Source: Protopterus annectens (lineage: Eukaryota > Chordata > Ceratodontiformes > Protopteridae). Taken from it: DNA of 64,000 bases. Shown here one piece after another: positions 10,728 to 21,206 of the stretch (its first letter is position 1; every line of letters begins with the position of its first letter). The stretch covers positions 180,103,694 through 180,167,693 of the forward strand of contig NC_056732.1 of assembly GCF_019279795.1 (NCBI RefSeq), given 5' to 3'. A program made the translations under genes and the position numbers. Under the pieces are notes generated by a model that saw nothing but the letters and a program-made list of their open reading frames with translations, was not told where the DNA came from and ran no database searches.

Positions 10728-10842
10728 TACAAGTCTCTAACCAAAATATATGCAGTGACACAACAAATTAAGTTTGCAGTACGTAAAGGTAAACATCACA
10801 TAATTACCTTGATGGCAGAAAGGCAAGAGAGAAGACTATAGA
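10728..10842 (+). repeat. Unclassified about 110-bp repeat, copy 2
   Basis: Second copy of the repeat at 8,065-8,178, about 90 bp from the ITGB1 exon. Its right edge is interrupted by DIRS-B1 at 10,843. Confidence 0.5.
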
Positions 10843-11041
10843 AAAGTTGTGTAAAATCTTACCATAACCATAGATGTCCTTCTCTTCCATGTTGCAGTAT
10901 TCACTAGTGTGTTCACCCTTGTTCCCATCAGCTTGTTCGGTCAGGTTTCCAAAGCTTTTCCAGTCCCTGTTGGTGCAGGCGTCTGACATGTTGGCTGGTA
11001 CGTGGGCCATAAGTGACATCTGCGCGCACCAGTCCTCAGAA
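10843..11041 (+). repeat. DIRS-B1 left inverted terminal repeat
   Basis: Starts AAAGTTGTGTAAAATCTTACC and matches the left repeat of B2 at 40,288-40,490. It is also the inverse of the right repeat of B2 (62,724-62,889): TTTCCAAAGCTTTTCCAGTCC is in both. A1 is inserted at its inner end, after CCTCAGA. Confidence 0.75.
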
Positions 11042-11247
11042 AGTACAGTTATGTACACTTAGCATAAAAGTAGATGTTCGAGTGTATTCACTGTTGCAGT
11101 CATCACATTTGGGATATCTGCTTGCAGTAGTCCTCAGTTGGCCTGATTATCAAAGTCTTGGATTGGTTGCAGTCTCATCTTTCATGACTTCAGGTAGTCA
11201 GGGGTATAAAGCATGCAGCCAATGTCATTACATCTGTTTTTCTTGCC
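11042..11247 (+). repeat. DIRS-A1 left inverted terminal repeat
   Basis: Inverse of 16,402-16,582 over its inner part (GCAGTCATCACATTTGGG through TTCTTGCC). A TATAAAG box on the plus strand at 11,205-11,211 points into the element, so the repeat could drive antisense transcription. Confidence 0.75.
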
Positions 11248-11410
11248 CCAGATGTCAGGTGCCCCCCTTAATGGGAAGCAATTAAATATAAACATAAAAG
11301 GTTATACCTCCAACAAAAAAGCAAATACAGCAAAAAACGTTTAAGTATAGTAAAGGAGAATAGAGATATAGCCAAAAGAAGTCAGGGGGCTGGAGGAGGG
11401 GTAACCAGGA

Positions 11411-11509
11411 CTTCAACAGTGAATACACTCGAATATCTACATTTATGGTAAGTGTACACAACTGTACTCATTTCTTCGTGTTTCACTGTTGCAGTCATCA
11501 CATTTGGGT
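11411..11509. repeat. DIRS-A1 internal complementary region (ICR)
   Basis: The first half (ATTTATGGTAAGTGTACACA) is complementary to the outer left repeat; the second (CTTCGTGTTTCACTGTTGC) is complementary to the outer right edge. They are joined at GTACT. In the DIRS model the ICR templates ligation or completion of the ends of the single-stranded copy into a circle. Confidence 0.75.
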
Positions 11510-11605
11510 AGATTCCCAAAGCTAAGGATGGGAGGAGGAATTTAGATAGCATTAGGAGCAGCTATAAGGCCCTGCAAGACTGCAGTGGCAAAGTCAGCTC
11601 TGGAT

Positions 11606-12861
11606 TTAGAGAAAAACTAGCAAATGGTAATGCTTGGTGAAAGTATGTACAGAACTCCAGGTAGCAGTTTCTAGGATGCCTCTGGTAGGGACACCAAAGG
11701 CTGTAGAGGTCGATGCAGCCCTGGTTGAATGGGGTCTAATCCCCTGTGGGATAGGTTTTCCATGGTGCTTACAGCAGAAACGAATACAATAGAATATATA
11801 TTTACAAATGGTTTGCTTTGAAATAGCCTTCCCCTTTGCCCCTGCAGCAATTGACACCAGCAGTTGTTCAGATTTCTTTTGAGGTTTAGTCCTGTCCAAG
11901 TAAAATCTAAGTTATCTGTGCACATCTAAGGAGTGCAGTATCTATTTCCCTTTGTTCTGTGGATTAGAAAAGGTTGGCAAATGAATGGACTGATTAAGAA
12001 CCACACCGTATACCACCTTGGGCATGAAAGAGGGGTTGGTCTGGAGGGACACCCTATCCGCATGAAAGATGATGAAAGGCTCCACTGCCATAAGGGCCTG
12101 TAATTCAGATACCCTTCTTGCTGAAGTGATTGCCAAAAAGAAAGTGGTTTTCCAAGAAAGGAATTTTAACTCTGAAGCTACAGCTGGCTCAAATGTAGGA
12201 AGAGTGAGTTTTTCCAATGCAAAATTAAGGTCCCAGGCTGGAGTTGGGGCTCTCCTGGGTGGTCTTAAGTTTTTGGCCCCTCTGAGGAACGGCTTGAGCA
12301 TTGGGTGAGAAATGAGGGGTGGTTCTGTGTTGTAATGAGCTGAAATGGCTGAGGCGTGAATTTTGGAGGAGGAAAAGGAAAGGCCCTTGTGAAGCATCTC
12401 CGTTAAGTATTGAAGAATCTGAGGTAATTTGGGCGCTGCTGTGGCCATCCCTTGAGTTTGGTTCCAGGCACAGAATCTTTTCCATTTCTCAGGCATAACA
12501 TCTTCTAGTACTAGGCCTCCTTGCCTCCAAAATGACATCTAACACTTGTTTACTGAGGGATGGTAACGGAGAGATTAGGTAAGTAGCCAGGCTGCCAGGT
12601 TCAGGGTTTGAAGCTGGGGGTGCAGAATCTGGCTCTCCTGCTGAGACAGCAGGGTAGGGGTCTGAGATAGGTGCCATGGGGCCATCTGAGACACTGAGCA
12701 AGAGGGGGTGCCAGTGTTGGCATGGCCAGTCTGGTGCAATCAGTATCATCCTTGGTTTGTCCTGTTTGATCTTTAGAAGTACTTTGGAGAGGAGAGGCAG
12801 AGGGGGAAAGGCATAAACGGATATATTTTTCCAGCTGAAGGACAGAGCATCCACTTTCCAA
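11606..12861 (-). pseudogene. DIRS-A1 tyrosine recombinase (YR), broken
   Basis: Integrase replacing the DDE integrase of LTR elements. The N-terminal core-binding region begins at LEARRPSTRRCY. The catalytic domain shows AITSARRVSELQALMA (Arg I), HSTRAA (H-x-x-R), ETATWSS (W/H position) and HTFTKHY (nucleophile Tyr). All catalytic residues are visible, but the chain is split into at least three frames by shifts near 12,490, 11,940 and 11,690. Confidence 0.8.
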
Positions 12862-14492
12862 GCTTGTTTGTGGGGAGTCCTTGTGCAGAATTTGTCAAAT
12901 TGGTAGTTCCGGGGGGAGGCAAACAGGTCTATATCTGGGTTCCCCTATTTGTTGATCAACATGTTGAAAGTCTTTGGTTCCAGTTTCCACTCGTGTGGGT
13001 CCATGAGATTTCTGCTTAGTTTGTCTGCCAGTGTATTTAGATTTCCTGGCAGGAATTGAGCCTGTAGATTAACTTGGTAGCTCAAGGCTGTGTTCCACAG
13101 AGCCATGGCTAGTCTGCAGAGGGAGTAAGAATGGGTACACCCCTGCTTGTTTATGTACCACAAACAGTGAAGTTGTCTGTTTTTACCATTAATTGTCCTG
13201 GAAGAATGTGGTTCCTTGAAGGCCGTCAGAGCATTCTGCACAGCTAACATTTCTTTTTGATTGATATGCAGCCGCATTTGACTTGAGTTCCATTTGCCCT
13301 GAATGCACTTCCCTGCCAGGTGAGTCCCCCATGCATAGTCTGATGCGTCTGTTAGGGTTTGGGCGGCAAGGGGTAGAGTGAATGGTAGTCCCTTGTTTTG
13401 GTGGCAGGCCTCTGCCCACCAAAGGAATTCTAACCATAGACATGGTATGATAGGAATCATTGCTTCTAGATCCTGAGAATGTTGACACCACAGACTTTTT
13501 AGATACCACTGCAGTTTCCTCGTATGCAGTCTTTCATATGGAATTAGTAGAATGCACGAGGCCATGAACCCAAACGCTTGCAATATTTCCCTTGCAGATA
13601 GCAGGGTTTTTGTGGCCACTAGTTTGAAGTTGTCAAATGAATTTATTTCTCTGGTATGAGGAAAGCCAGCTGGGAAGTTGTGTTCAAGCTTGCTCCCAAG
13701 GAACATAATTTGTTGCCAGGGTACCAGCTGTGATTTCATTTAGTTTATGGTGTACCCCAGGCAAGTTAACACCTTTTGTACAAATGCCAGATGATTCAGA
13801 AGTATGTCCTGACTCTCTGCCTGAATTAGACAATCGTCCAGGTATGGGTATATTTGAATATTTCTTTGCCTGCAAAATGCAATGACTGGAGCTAGGCACT
13901 TTGTGTATACCCTGGGTGCAGTAGATAAGCCAAAGGGCAGTGCAGTGAACTGATAGTGCATGCAGCCTGCTTTGAAGCATATGTATTTTCTGCAAGATTC
14001 CCTGATTGGGAAGAGCAAGTAGGCTTCCTTTAAATCCAGTGTTGCCAACCAGGCATCTTTGCCCATCATGGGAAGCAACTGGTGAAGAGTTAGCATCTTG
14101 AATTTTGTAATCACCAAAAAGGTGTTTAGGATAGACAGGTCCAGGATAGGAAGCTATGAATAGTCTTTTCTGGGTACCAGGAGAGGTCTGGAGTAGAAAC
14201 TTTGGTTCCTTTTCCTCTTCTGGTACAGTCTGAATAGCCTTTAATCTTAAGAGAGAGTACCTGCTTTTGAGCCTCTGCCCACTGATTTGGGAGTAGATCT
14301 GGCCAACCATTTGGGGTTGGTAACGTGTGGATGTGAAATTTGTATCCTTGGGGAAACTATGTTTAAAACCCATTTGTCCTGGGTAATGAGTACCCAGTTT
14401 TTTGCTTGCAGAGCAATCTTTCCCCCTAAAGGAGCAGTCAGTTGAGAAGTGCTTGGAAGTTTTAATGTTAAGTCATTGAGACAGCTTACCAT
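12489..14492 (-). pseudogene. DIRS-A1 reverse transcriptase / RNase H / methyltransferase-like gene, broken
   Basis: RT fingers and palm at 13,740-14,400: MLTLHQLLPM, TLDLKEAYL, FTALPFGLSTAPRVYTKCLA and the catalytic YPYLDDCLIQA, which is intact. RNase H at 12,945-13,500: LTDASDYAWGTHL and QKEMLAVQNAL. A C-terminal block (MDALSFSWKN, VYAFPPLPLLSKVLLKI, ILIAPDWPCQHW) resembles the methyltransferase-like domain at this place in vertebrate DIRS elements. In this copy that block runs in frame into the start of the recombinase. Multiple frameshifts. Confidence 0.75.
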
Positions 14493-14541
14493 AGGGGGTA
14501 GTCTTACTACTCCCTGATTTGGAAGTGGGAGCCCCCACTGC

Positions 14542-16264
14542 TTAGTCCTGTGTGTACCCTGGGACTGGAGAGCCTGGGTGTTCTGCTGGTTCTGGGTTTG
14601 AAATGAGAAGGCCTAGAAGAGACAGGAAAGACCAATATTTTGACGGCCAATGCCTACTAAATCTAGGAGGCTGCACTTGTAAGAAATCTTTAACAGTTTG
14701 CATAGATTTAGCTTTTTCCTCCATCTTTTTAAGAATTTCTCCTTTGTCACCAAACAGGCGGTCCTGATTTAAGGAAGCATCCAGCAATTTAGTTTTAAGA
14801 TGATCTGGCAAAGACTGCTCCTTAAGCCAAGCATGCCTTCTAAGTACAGACCCAGTGATAGCTGCCCTGTAAGATGCCTCTAGTGAATCAAAACCACATT
14901 GCAAAGTATGTTTTCCAACCTGTTCAGCAGAATGCATTAAATACTGTAAATCCTTATTTTCAGCACAATCAGGAATCATCATTTTCTGTTTAGCAATCCA
15001 ATAATATGCTGCTGATACTTTAACATATGAAACTGGCAATTTAAGGCCCTGATGGCCAGGGTTGCAGAGGTGTATACCTTCTTAACTCATCTGTCCAGGG
15101 CCCTGGAATCTATCAGAGGGGGTAGGATCTTTGGCAATAGTAGCCTTAATACCCTTGGGTCCCTGTGAAATGGTCTCAAGATCCGCAGTAGGATTTTTAA
15201 AAAGGAACTTGTGAGAATCAGGAACCCTGTAATATCTATCAGGTTTTATGGGAGCAGGAGTTAGAGAGTCAGGGGCCAAGCTAGATTCCGAAAAGGCATA
15301 GTCAACAATGTCCAGCACAGGAGGGATAGCCAAGGGGCCTTTGTTGGGGCAGGAGTAAGAAATCTCTAAGCCTCTTTTTAGAATCAGAGTAATCCTGGCT
15401 TTCCAGTGAAAATGCTCCCCAAGAGTATGCAAGGTTTCACCAAAAGAAAAATCCTCTGGGGGAGAAGCACAGGTAATAGAATCCTCTGCATCAGAACCCT
15501 CATAGGTAGATAAGGGTAAATCCTGGTCATCAGAGACAGAAATTTCAGAATCCTGGTCAGAAGTATCATAAGCAAATTCAGTCCTAGGTCTCAGAGGGGG
15601 AAGTTTGGCTTCCCTTGATTAAAGTAATAAGATCTTCAGTCATTCTTATTTGTTTTTTTAAGCATAGAGGCCTGGCCATGCGGTCTTGGTGTCAGTTTCC
15701 TAGGCATGGTTCGAGTTTTAGTCCTAGAAGAAGATGGTGTCAGTTTAATATACAAGTCAGAAGGCCTGAATACACCCTCAGAAGCCGGTGCCTGCACAGC
15801 GGCTCTGGACCCATCCAAGGTACAGACATCCGCAGGTTCCACAGTTGAAGCATCTCGCGGCATACCGGACTCCAAATGGGTCTCAGTAGAGGCCTGCGAA
15901 TCTGAAGTAGCAGGTGTCAGGGGCTGCAAAAGCACCTTACTGGAGTACCGGTGAACTGGCAACTTAGCTTAGAAGCGTCGTCGGAAGCTTTGGACCTAGG
16001 AGGCCTGTGTCTGTCTTTACCTTTGCGGTTTTTTGGAATAACAGTAGTTGGGTGGCTTACCGAAGACATATCTGGACAATTGAACAGACCATTAAAATAT
16101 TCAGAAGCGAAAATGTACTGACGACGAATAGTTTGTGGTTTAAATAAGGTACAAAACTGACAGCGAGGTACGTCGTGGTCAGGGCCTAGGAAAGGAATAC
16201 TGTACGAATAAAAATCTTTGAGGTATTTGCTTTTCACAAGAAATAATTATTGACTTTCTGACAT
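14542..16264 (-). pseudogene. DIRS-A1 gag, broken
   Basis: Starts at the ATG at 16,264 (MSES, then an early TAA). Downstream frames show the conserved DFYSYSIPFLGPDHD module, now lacking some cysteines, a serine-rich linker (TSDSQASTETHLESG), LDIVDYAFSES, and the C-terminal helical block GKHTLQCGFDSLEASYRAA ... LKEQSLPDHLKTKLLDA. Frames are split near 15,960, 15,640 and 15,040. Confidence 0.7.
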
Positions 16265-16401
16265 CGGTTTAGAGCAAGAAAAAGTTTCCCCAACAGGGTA
16301 CTTAGCTTTAGTTGAAGACTTCGGTTCTGAAACTCAAAAACGAAAACCTCAGGAGTTGGCCGACCGGCACTTGCAAACTGCTTCTGCTTCGGGCACCACA
16401 C

Positions 16402-16582
16402 GGCAAGAAAGACTGGGGTAATGGCATTGGCTGCATGCTTTATACCCCTGACTACCTGACATCAGGGAAGATGAGACAGCAACTGACGCAGGACCCAAGA
16501 CTTTGATAATCGGGCCGACTGAGCACTACTGCAAGCGGATAACCCAAATGTGATGACTGCAACAGTGAAACACGAAGAACAT
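16402..16582 (-). repeat. DIRS-A1 right inverted terminal repeat with promoter
   Basis: The minus-strand promoter has a TATAAAG box (rc of 16,438-16,444) and a degraded CRE (TGACATCA at 16,458-16,465). The leader hairpin at 16,288-16,299 has one G changed (CCCCAACAGGG). Confidence 0.75.
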
Positions 16583-16663
16583 TCAAGAAGCCCCAGACGG
16601 AGGCAGTCCTGATAGCATAACCTGTATCGGAGCCAAGGAGAACAGGGGGATGGAGGGAGAGAA

Positions 16664-16758
16664 GGAATACTGCAACATGGAAAAGGACATCTATGGTTAT
16701 GCTAAGATTTTACACAACTTTCCTATGTCCTATTCCAATGTTGCAGTATTCACTACTG
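16664..16758. repeat. DIRS-B1 internal complementary region
   Basis: GACATCTATGGTTATG...TTTTACACAACTTT is complementary to the left edge of B1; CCTATGTCCTATTCCAATG is complementary to the right edge of family B as seen in B2. Same layout as the family-A ICRs. Confidence 0.7.
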
Positions 16759-16773
16759 AGGGAGTACAAAAGT

Positions 16774-17890
16774 TCACTGTTGGTTGGGTGGTGATCTGGA
16801 TAAGGATTCCAGGAACCCATGCAGGATAGCCCTAGCAAATCCCGCTCTGGTTCTGGAGATGTGGTCCTGCTTGTAGTGTCTGGTGAAGGTGTGTACAGAT
16901 GACCAGGTAGCAGCTTCCAGAATGGAGTTGGTATCTAGACCTTTAAAGAAGGCTCCAGAGGAAGCCATGGCCCTTGTGGAATGGGCTCTGGCATTGCCAG
17001 TTAGTGTCTTTCCATGGTGTGAGTTACAAAAGGAGACGGCCCTAGCAATCCAAGAAGAAATGGTTTGTTTTCCCACAGCTTTCCCCAGAGCTCTGGGGTG
17101 GAAAGAAACAAACAGCTGGTCTGATCTGTGTTTAGGCTTAGTCATATGAAAGTAGAAACAAAGTTGTCCATGTATATCCAGGGAGTGAAGGACTCTGTCT
17201 CCCTGAGGATTTGGAAAGAAGGTGGGTAGGTGAATAGCCTAATTTAGGGAGAGATCGTTAACCACCTTGGGGGTGAAGGAGGGATTAATCCTGAGGGTGA
17301 CCTTGCCCATATGGAAAACTAGGAAGGGTGGAGTAGCCATGAGGGCTTGGAGCTCTGAGACCCTTCTGGCTGATGTCAAAGCTACTAGCAGTATTGTTTT
17401 CCAAGTGCAAAATTTCAAGCCAGCCTTGCCAGCTGGTTCAAAGGGTGGCAGAGTGAGTTTTTCCAGCACATAATTAAGATCCCAGGGAGCAGGAGTCTGT
17501 TTTCTAGGGGGTCTCAAGTGTAAAACGCCTTTTAGGAATAGCTTGGCTGGAAGTCTGGAAGCTAGTGGAAGCTCCATACGCAAGCAGGCAGGCAGAAATG
17601 GCAGACCGGTGTGCTTTTAAGGAGGAGAAGGAGTAGGACAAGCCTGAGAGAATTAGAGGTAGGTCACTGTCCAGCGGCTATGTTTTTTCTGACACCAGAT
17701 AGGATTTCCTTGTGTTTTGTTTCCTGGCCTCCTGCAGGACTGAGAGCACATCCTCATTGTACAGGTGTCTGAAGGGAATCAGAATCCTATCAGCCACAGA
17801 GACAGGTGCAGGGATCTCCACTGTAGGTGAATCTGTGTCCCTGGTGCTGTATGAGTAGATCCAGTGAGGGGGGTAAACTTGTGGTTATTG
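16774..17890 (-). pseudogene. DIRS-B1 tyrosine recombinase, broken
   Basis: Two good frames (17,239-17,583 and 16,774-17,145) show LTSARRVSELQALMA, HSTRAMASSGAF, EAATWSS and HTFTRHYK, that is, all catalytic residues (R, H-x-x-R, W, Y). A frameshift near 17,190-17,240 separates them. The N-terminal core-binding part (17,590-17,890) is degenerate. Diverged from family-A YR around these motifs. Confidence 0.75.
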
Positions 17891-18498
17891 CCCTTGGATA
17901 GATTAAGTAGGGGGAACCAGTGCTGCCTTGACCAAAAGGGGGTCATCAACAAGATTTTTGGTGAGTCCTAGTGAATTTTCAGTAGGACTCTGGATCAGAG
18001 GAAAGGGGGGGGGGAGGCATACAAGAACTTCTCCTTCCAAGACATTAAGAAGGCATCTGTTTGAAGAACCTTCGGGTCGTGAGTTCTGGAGCAATAGCTC
18101 TGGAGTTGCCCGTTTGTGGAGGAGGTGAACAGGTCTATCTGTGGAATACCCCACCTGTGGATCAGATCTAGGAATACCTCCTTTGACAACATCCAATCAT
18201 GACTGTCTGAGGAGATTCTGCTTAAGGAGTCTACTGGACAGTTGTGTTGGGACAGGATGTAGTCTGCCTGGAGGGAGATCCCCTGGGAGACAGCTAAATC
18301 CCATACCTGTAGGGCTAGCCTGCAGAGGAGGTAGGACTTCGTCCCTCCTTGCTTGTTCAGGTACCACATCACTATGCTGCTGTCTGTGAAGACCTTCAGA
18401 ATGCCCCATCTGAGGAAAGATAGAAAGGTCTGCAGGGCCAGAAGTATGGCTGACATTTCCTGGATATTGATATGCCATTGTTTGTATTGTCTTTCCAC
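17891..18498 (-). pseudogene. DIRS-B1 RNase H and methyltransferase-like region, broken
   Basis: The 17,995-18,498 frame shows WHINIQEMSAILLAL, VFTDSSIVMWYLNKQGG and the CRLALQVWDLA helix of the DIRS RNase H, then GIPQIDLFTSSTNGQLQ and DAFLMSWKEKFLYASPPPF, aligning with the PP-containing methyltransferase-like block of family A. A G10 tract near 18,005 changes the frame and ends the readable part. Confidence 0.65.
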
Positions 18499-18738
18499 AA
18501 ACCTGGCACTGTTCTTGTGTCTAACGTTGCCCCTCTGCCCATCCTTGCTTGTTCAGGTACCACATCACTATGCTGCTGTCTGTGAAGACCTTCAGAATGC
18601 CCCATCTGAGGAAAGATAGAAAGGTCTGCAGGGCCAGAAGTATGGCTGACATTTCCTGGATATTGATATGCCATTGTTTGTATTGTCTTTCCACAAACCT
18701 GGCACTGTTCTTGTGTCTAACGTTGCCCCTCTGCCCAG
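18347..18738 (+). repeat. 196-bp exact tandem duplication inside DIRS-B1
   Basis: 18,347-18,542 and 18,543-18,738 appear identical by eye over about 195 bp; both start CCTTGCTTGTTCAGG. It duplicates part of the RNase H coding region and is absent from B2, so it is a young private mutation of this copy. Confidence 0.85.
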
Positions 18739-19760
18739 ATCGGAGGCATAAGTGTGCATGAAATGAGAAGGGGAGGGCAATTGTAGGGGGAGACCCGGTT
18801 TAGGGTCACTTGGGCCATCCACCACTTCAGCTCTTGGTGGAGGCAGGGGAGAAGTGGGATTATGAACTCTAGGGAGTGTGAGTGCTGGGCCCATACTGAG
18901 CAAAGATACCAATGCAGCTTTCCCATATGTAATCTTGGCAGTGGCAGCATGGAAACAGTGGCAGCCACGTGGCCGAGAAGTTTGAGGAATTCCCTCACAG
19001 TCAGGGCGGGTGAAAGGAGGGCAGATTGAAAGAGTTGGGTCAGGGAAAGCACTTTTTCCTGAGGTAGGAAGGCCATCTTGAGGTCTGTTCTGATTCTGCA
19101 TCCTAGGAAGAGACAATGTCTTGTGTAGGATTTAGTCTGGATTTGGGGAAGTTAATGAGTAACCCTAGAGACTGCAGCAGGAAGTCTGGGCAAGGAGGGT
19201 TTGTCTGCTGCTTGAATAAGCAGGTCTAGGTATGGGGAATTTTGCATACCTCTTGTTCTGAATTAAGCAATGATTGGGGCTAGGCATTTTGTAAATACCC
19301 TTAGAGAAGTGGAGTGTCCAAAGGGCAAGGCACAGAACTGAAAATACAAGGAGCCTGCTTTGAATCGGAGGAATTTTCTGGAGGACTGTTTTATGGGAGT
19401 ATGTAGAGAAGCCTCTTTGCTGTCCAGGGTCACCATGAAGGCCTGGGGAAGAATGAAGGGAAAGAGAATGGGTAGTGTTATCCTGAAGAAGGGGACCTGC
19501 AGGAAAGGGCTGAGGCAGGAAAGGTCTACGATGGGTCTCCATGGCCCCTCCTTCCTGGGCACCAGAAAACTTCTGGAGTAGAAGCCTCTCCCTCGGGGAT
19601 AAGATCTATGGTGCCTTGGAGCTGCAGGCTGTTAAGGACCTCGGGGAGGAGGGACCACTGAGAGGGGAGAGGTATAGGGTAGAGGACATTTGGGGGGGGG
19701 GCATCCAAGACATGAAGTAACCCTCCTTCAGGATAGACCAAACCCATTTATCGGATGTCA
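18739..19760 (-). pseudogene. DIRS-B1 reverse transcriptase, broken
   Basis: Visible blocks: FLPQEKVLSL (thumb side), LHMGKLHWYL, SLYFQFCALPFGHSTSLRVF and FRITLPILFPFI (fingers). At the catalytic position the frame reads SPYLDLLIQAAD, that is YLD with one residue missing against the YLDD of family A, so this RT could not work. Frameshifts near 19,165 and 19,540. The N-terminal RT lead-in (KWVLSILK-like) is near 19,740. Confidence 0.65.
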
Positions 19761-20654
19761 CTAAGGCCCATGCAGGGAGGCAGTGAGAGAGACTGGGAGG
19801 ATAGAGGTATGGTGGGAGGAGGGGGCGGTAGAAAAGGAGGCAGGCAGTCAGATGCTGCTTGCCCTTTCTGAAAAGGGAGGTCCTCTGGGCAGAGGCCTGA
19901 GGTGTCCTAGGCAGAGTAGTCAGTCTCCTGTGTGGTCTTCTAGACCTGGAGGGGGCAGAGGGCCTAGAAGACTTCCTAATAACTTGCGTATTGGTTGGGT
20001 AGTTCCTCTGAAATTTTGGGACTGGAGAGACAAGATGATGCTTTAGATCTTTGAGCTCATTCCCTTTTTGCTGAAGAGACTTAGAGATCAGCTACCTTGG
20101 TGCCAAAAAGGGCAGGGTGATCCAAAGGAGCATCCAAGAGTTTGGCCTTAAGTCATCCAGTAGGGGATGAAGATGCAGCCAAGAGCATCTCCTCAATACA
20201 GAGGCAGATGCAGCTGACCTGGCAGAGGCCTCCGCTGCATCACATGCACAACTTGGAAAATTGTTTACTGACTTGGGAGATGAGCCCCAGCAAGGAAGAC
20301 AGGGATACCTTTGCACAGCAGTCAGGAATCTCAAGTTCCTTAGAAGCTTTGTCCAGTAAGGCCAAGGAGTATTTGGCCATGTGTGAATGGTAATTTGCAG
20401 CCCTAAATGCTAGAGTAGCCGAAGTGCATATATTCTTCGCCCACCTCTCCATGGCCTTGCTGTCTTTATCTGCAGGCAGGATAGAGATAGTAGGGAGAAG
20501 TCTGGCAGCCCTATCAGTGGCAACAGAAATGGCTGCTGGGTCAGCTGGCGGGCATTTGAAAAGGAATTGGTCTGAATCAGGTACCCTATACAACCGGTCT
20601 GCCCTTCTAGGGGTAGGTGGCTGGGAATCTGGGTTTATGCATGCTGCAGCAAAA
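19761..20654 (-). pseudogene. DIRS-B1 gag, C-terminal part
   Basis: The 20,240-20,704 frame shows RLYRVPDSDQFLFKCPPADP, DSKAMERWAKNICTSATLAF and a C-terminal helical block. Each is alignable to family-A gag (RYYRVPDSHKFLFKNP, ERWGKKVYTSATL). The first 17 residues of that open frame are A2 terminal-repeat sequence, not gag: A2 interrupts the gene at 20,655 and the N-terminus is lost. Confidence 0.65.
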
Positions 20655-20873
20655 AGTACAGTTTTGTACCTACCATAAATGTAGATGTCCGAACAGGAAT
20701 GCATCTGCAGTCATTACAAATGGGTTGTCCTGTCGTCAGGCAGCCCTTCGGTCGGCCGGATTCCAAAGTCTGGGTCTGGCCTCGGCTGGTGTCGCACTTC
20801 ACCCGACTTCATAGCTGCAGTTCTTCGGGTATAAAGGCATCAGCCGACGCCATTTTCCTCAGTGTTTCTTGCC
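20655..20873 (+). repeat. DIRS-A2 left inverted terminal repeat
   Basis: Starts AGTACAGTTTTGTACCTACC, with its own small palindrome GTACA...TGTAC. It has an inward TATAAAG at 20,830-20,836 and ends at TTTCTTGCC. The right partner is lost. Confidence 0.75.
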
Positions 20874-21071
20874 CCAGATGCCAGTTGCCCTCTTGGATAG
20901 CTAAATTTTGGATAAATGCCAATGTTTCCAAATAGTAGAAGGCAAACACAAAAATAAGCATGTATGTACATATATACAAACAAATACACCATAAGAGATC
21001 CCCCCCAGCTAGCTATTAGATGGGCAAATACCCTAGGAATACCACAGAGGGGAAGGAGGGTGGGTAATCCT

Positions 21072-21168
21072 GACTGCAGATGCATTCCTGTTCGGACATC
21101 TACATTTATGGTAGGTACAACTGTACTATGTCCTTCAAGGATGCATCTGCAGTCATTACAAATGGGTA
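21072..21168. repeat. DIRS-A2 internal complementary region
   Basis: TGCATTCCTGTTCGGACATC is the exact complement of the outer left repeat of this copy (GATGTCCGAACAGGAATGCA). CTTCAAGGATGCATCTGC then represents the missing right edge, so the lost right end can be predicted from here. Confidence 0.8.
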
Positions 21169-21206
21169 GAATACCATAGCCAAACTAGGGGAGGAGGAAG
21201 AGGAAA

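Larger units (their letters stand above)
11042..16582 (-). mobile_element. DIRS-A1: complete-length family-A DIRS retrotransposon
   Basis: About 5.54 kb with every expected part: left repeat, ICR, YR, RT/RNase H, gag and right repeat. Edges are AGTACAGTT (left) and GAACAT (right). It sits in the left repeat flank of B1. Comparing with uninterrupted B2 (CCTCAGAACCTAAAATAAAGCCCC) shows no target-site duplication, as expected for tyrosine-recombinase integration. Several frameshifts break each gene. Confidence 0.85.
10843..20654 (-). mobile_element. DIRS-B1: family-B DIRS retrotransposon, split by A1 and cut by A2
   Basis: Family-B element on the minus strand. Left to right: left terminal repeat (10,843-11,041), insertion of A1, rest of the left flank, ICR (16,664-16,758), recombinase (16,774-17,890), methyltransferase-like region and RNase H (17,891-18,738), RT (18,739-19,760) and gag (to 20,654). 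A2 begins inside gag at 20,655; the gag N-terminus and right repeat are not found on the far side. Family B differs from A in terminal repeat sequence (AAAGTTGTGTAAAA edge) and is clearly diverged in protein. Many stops and a 196-bp duplication make it inactive. Confidence 0.85.

Noticed and set aside
10843-11041. LTR of a retrovirus-like element
   Set aside because: The matching copy at the other end of the family is inverted, not direct, and no protease or DDE integrase is seen.
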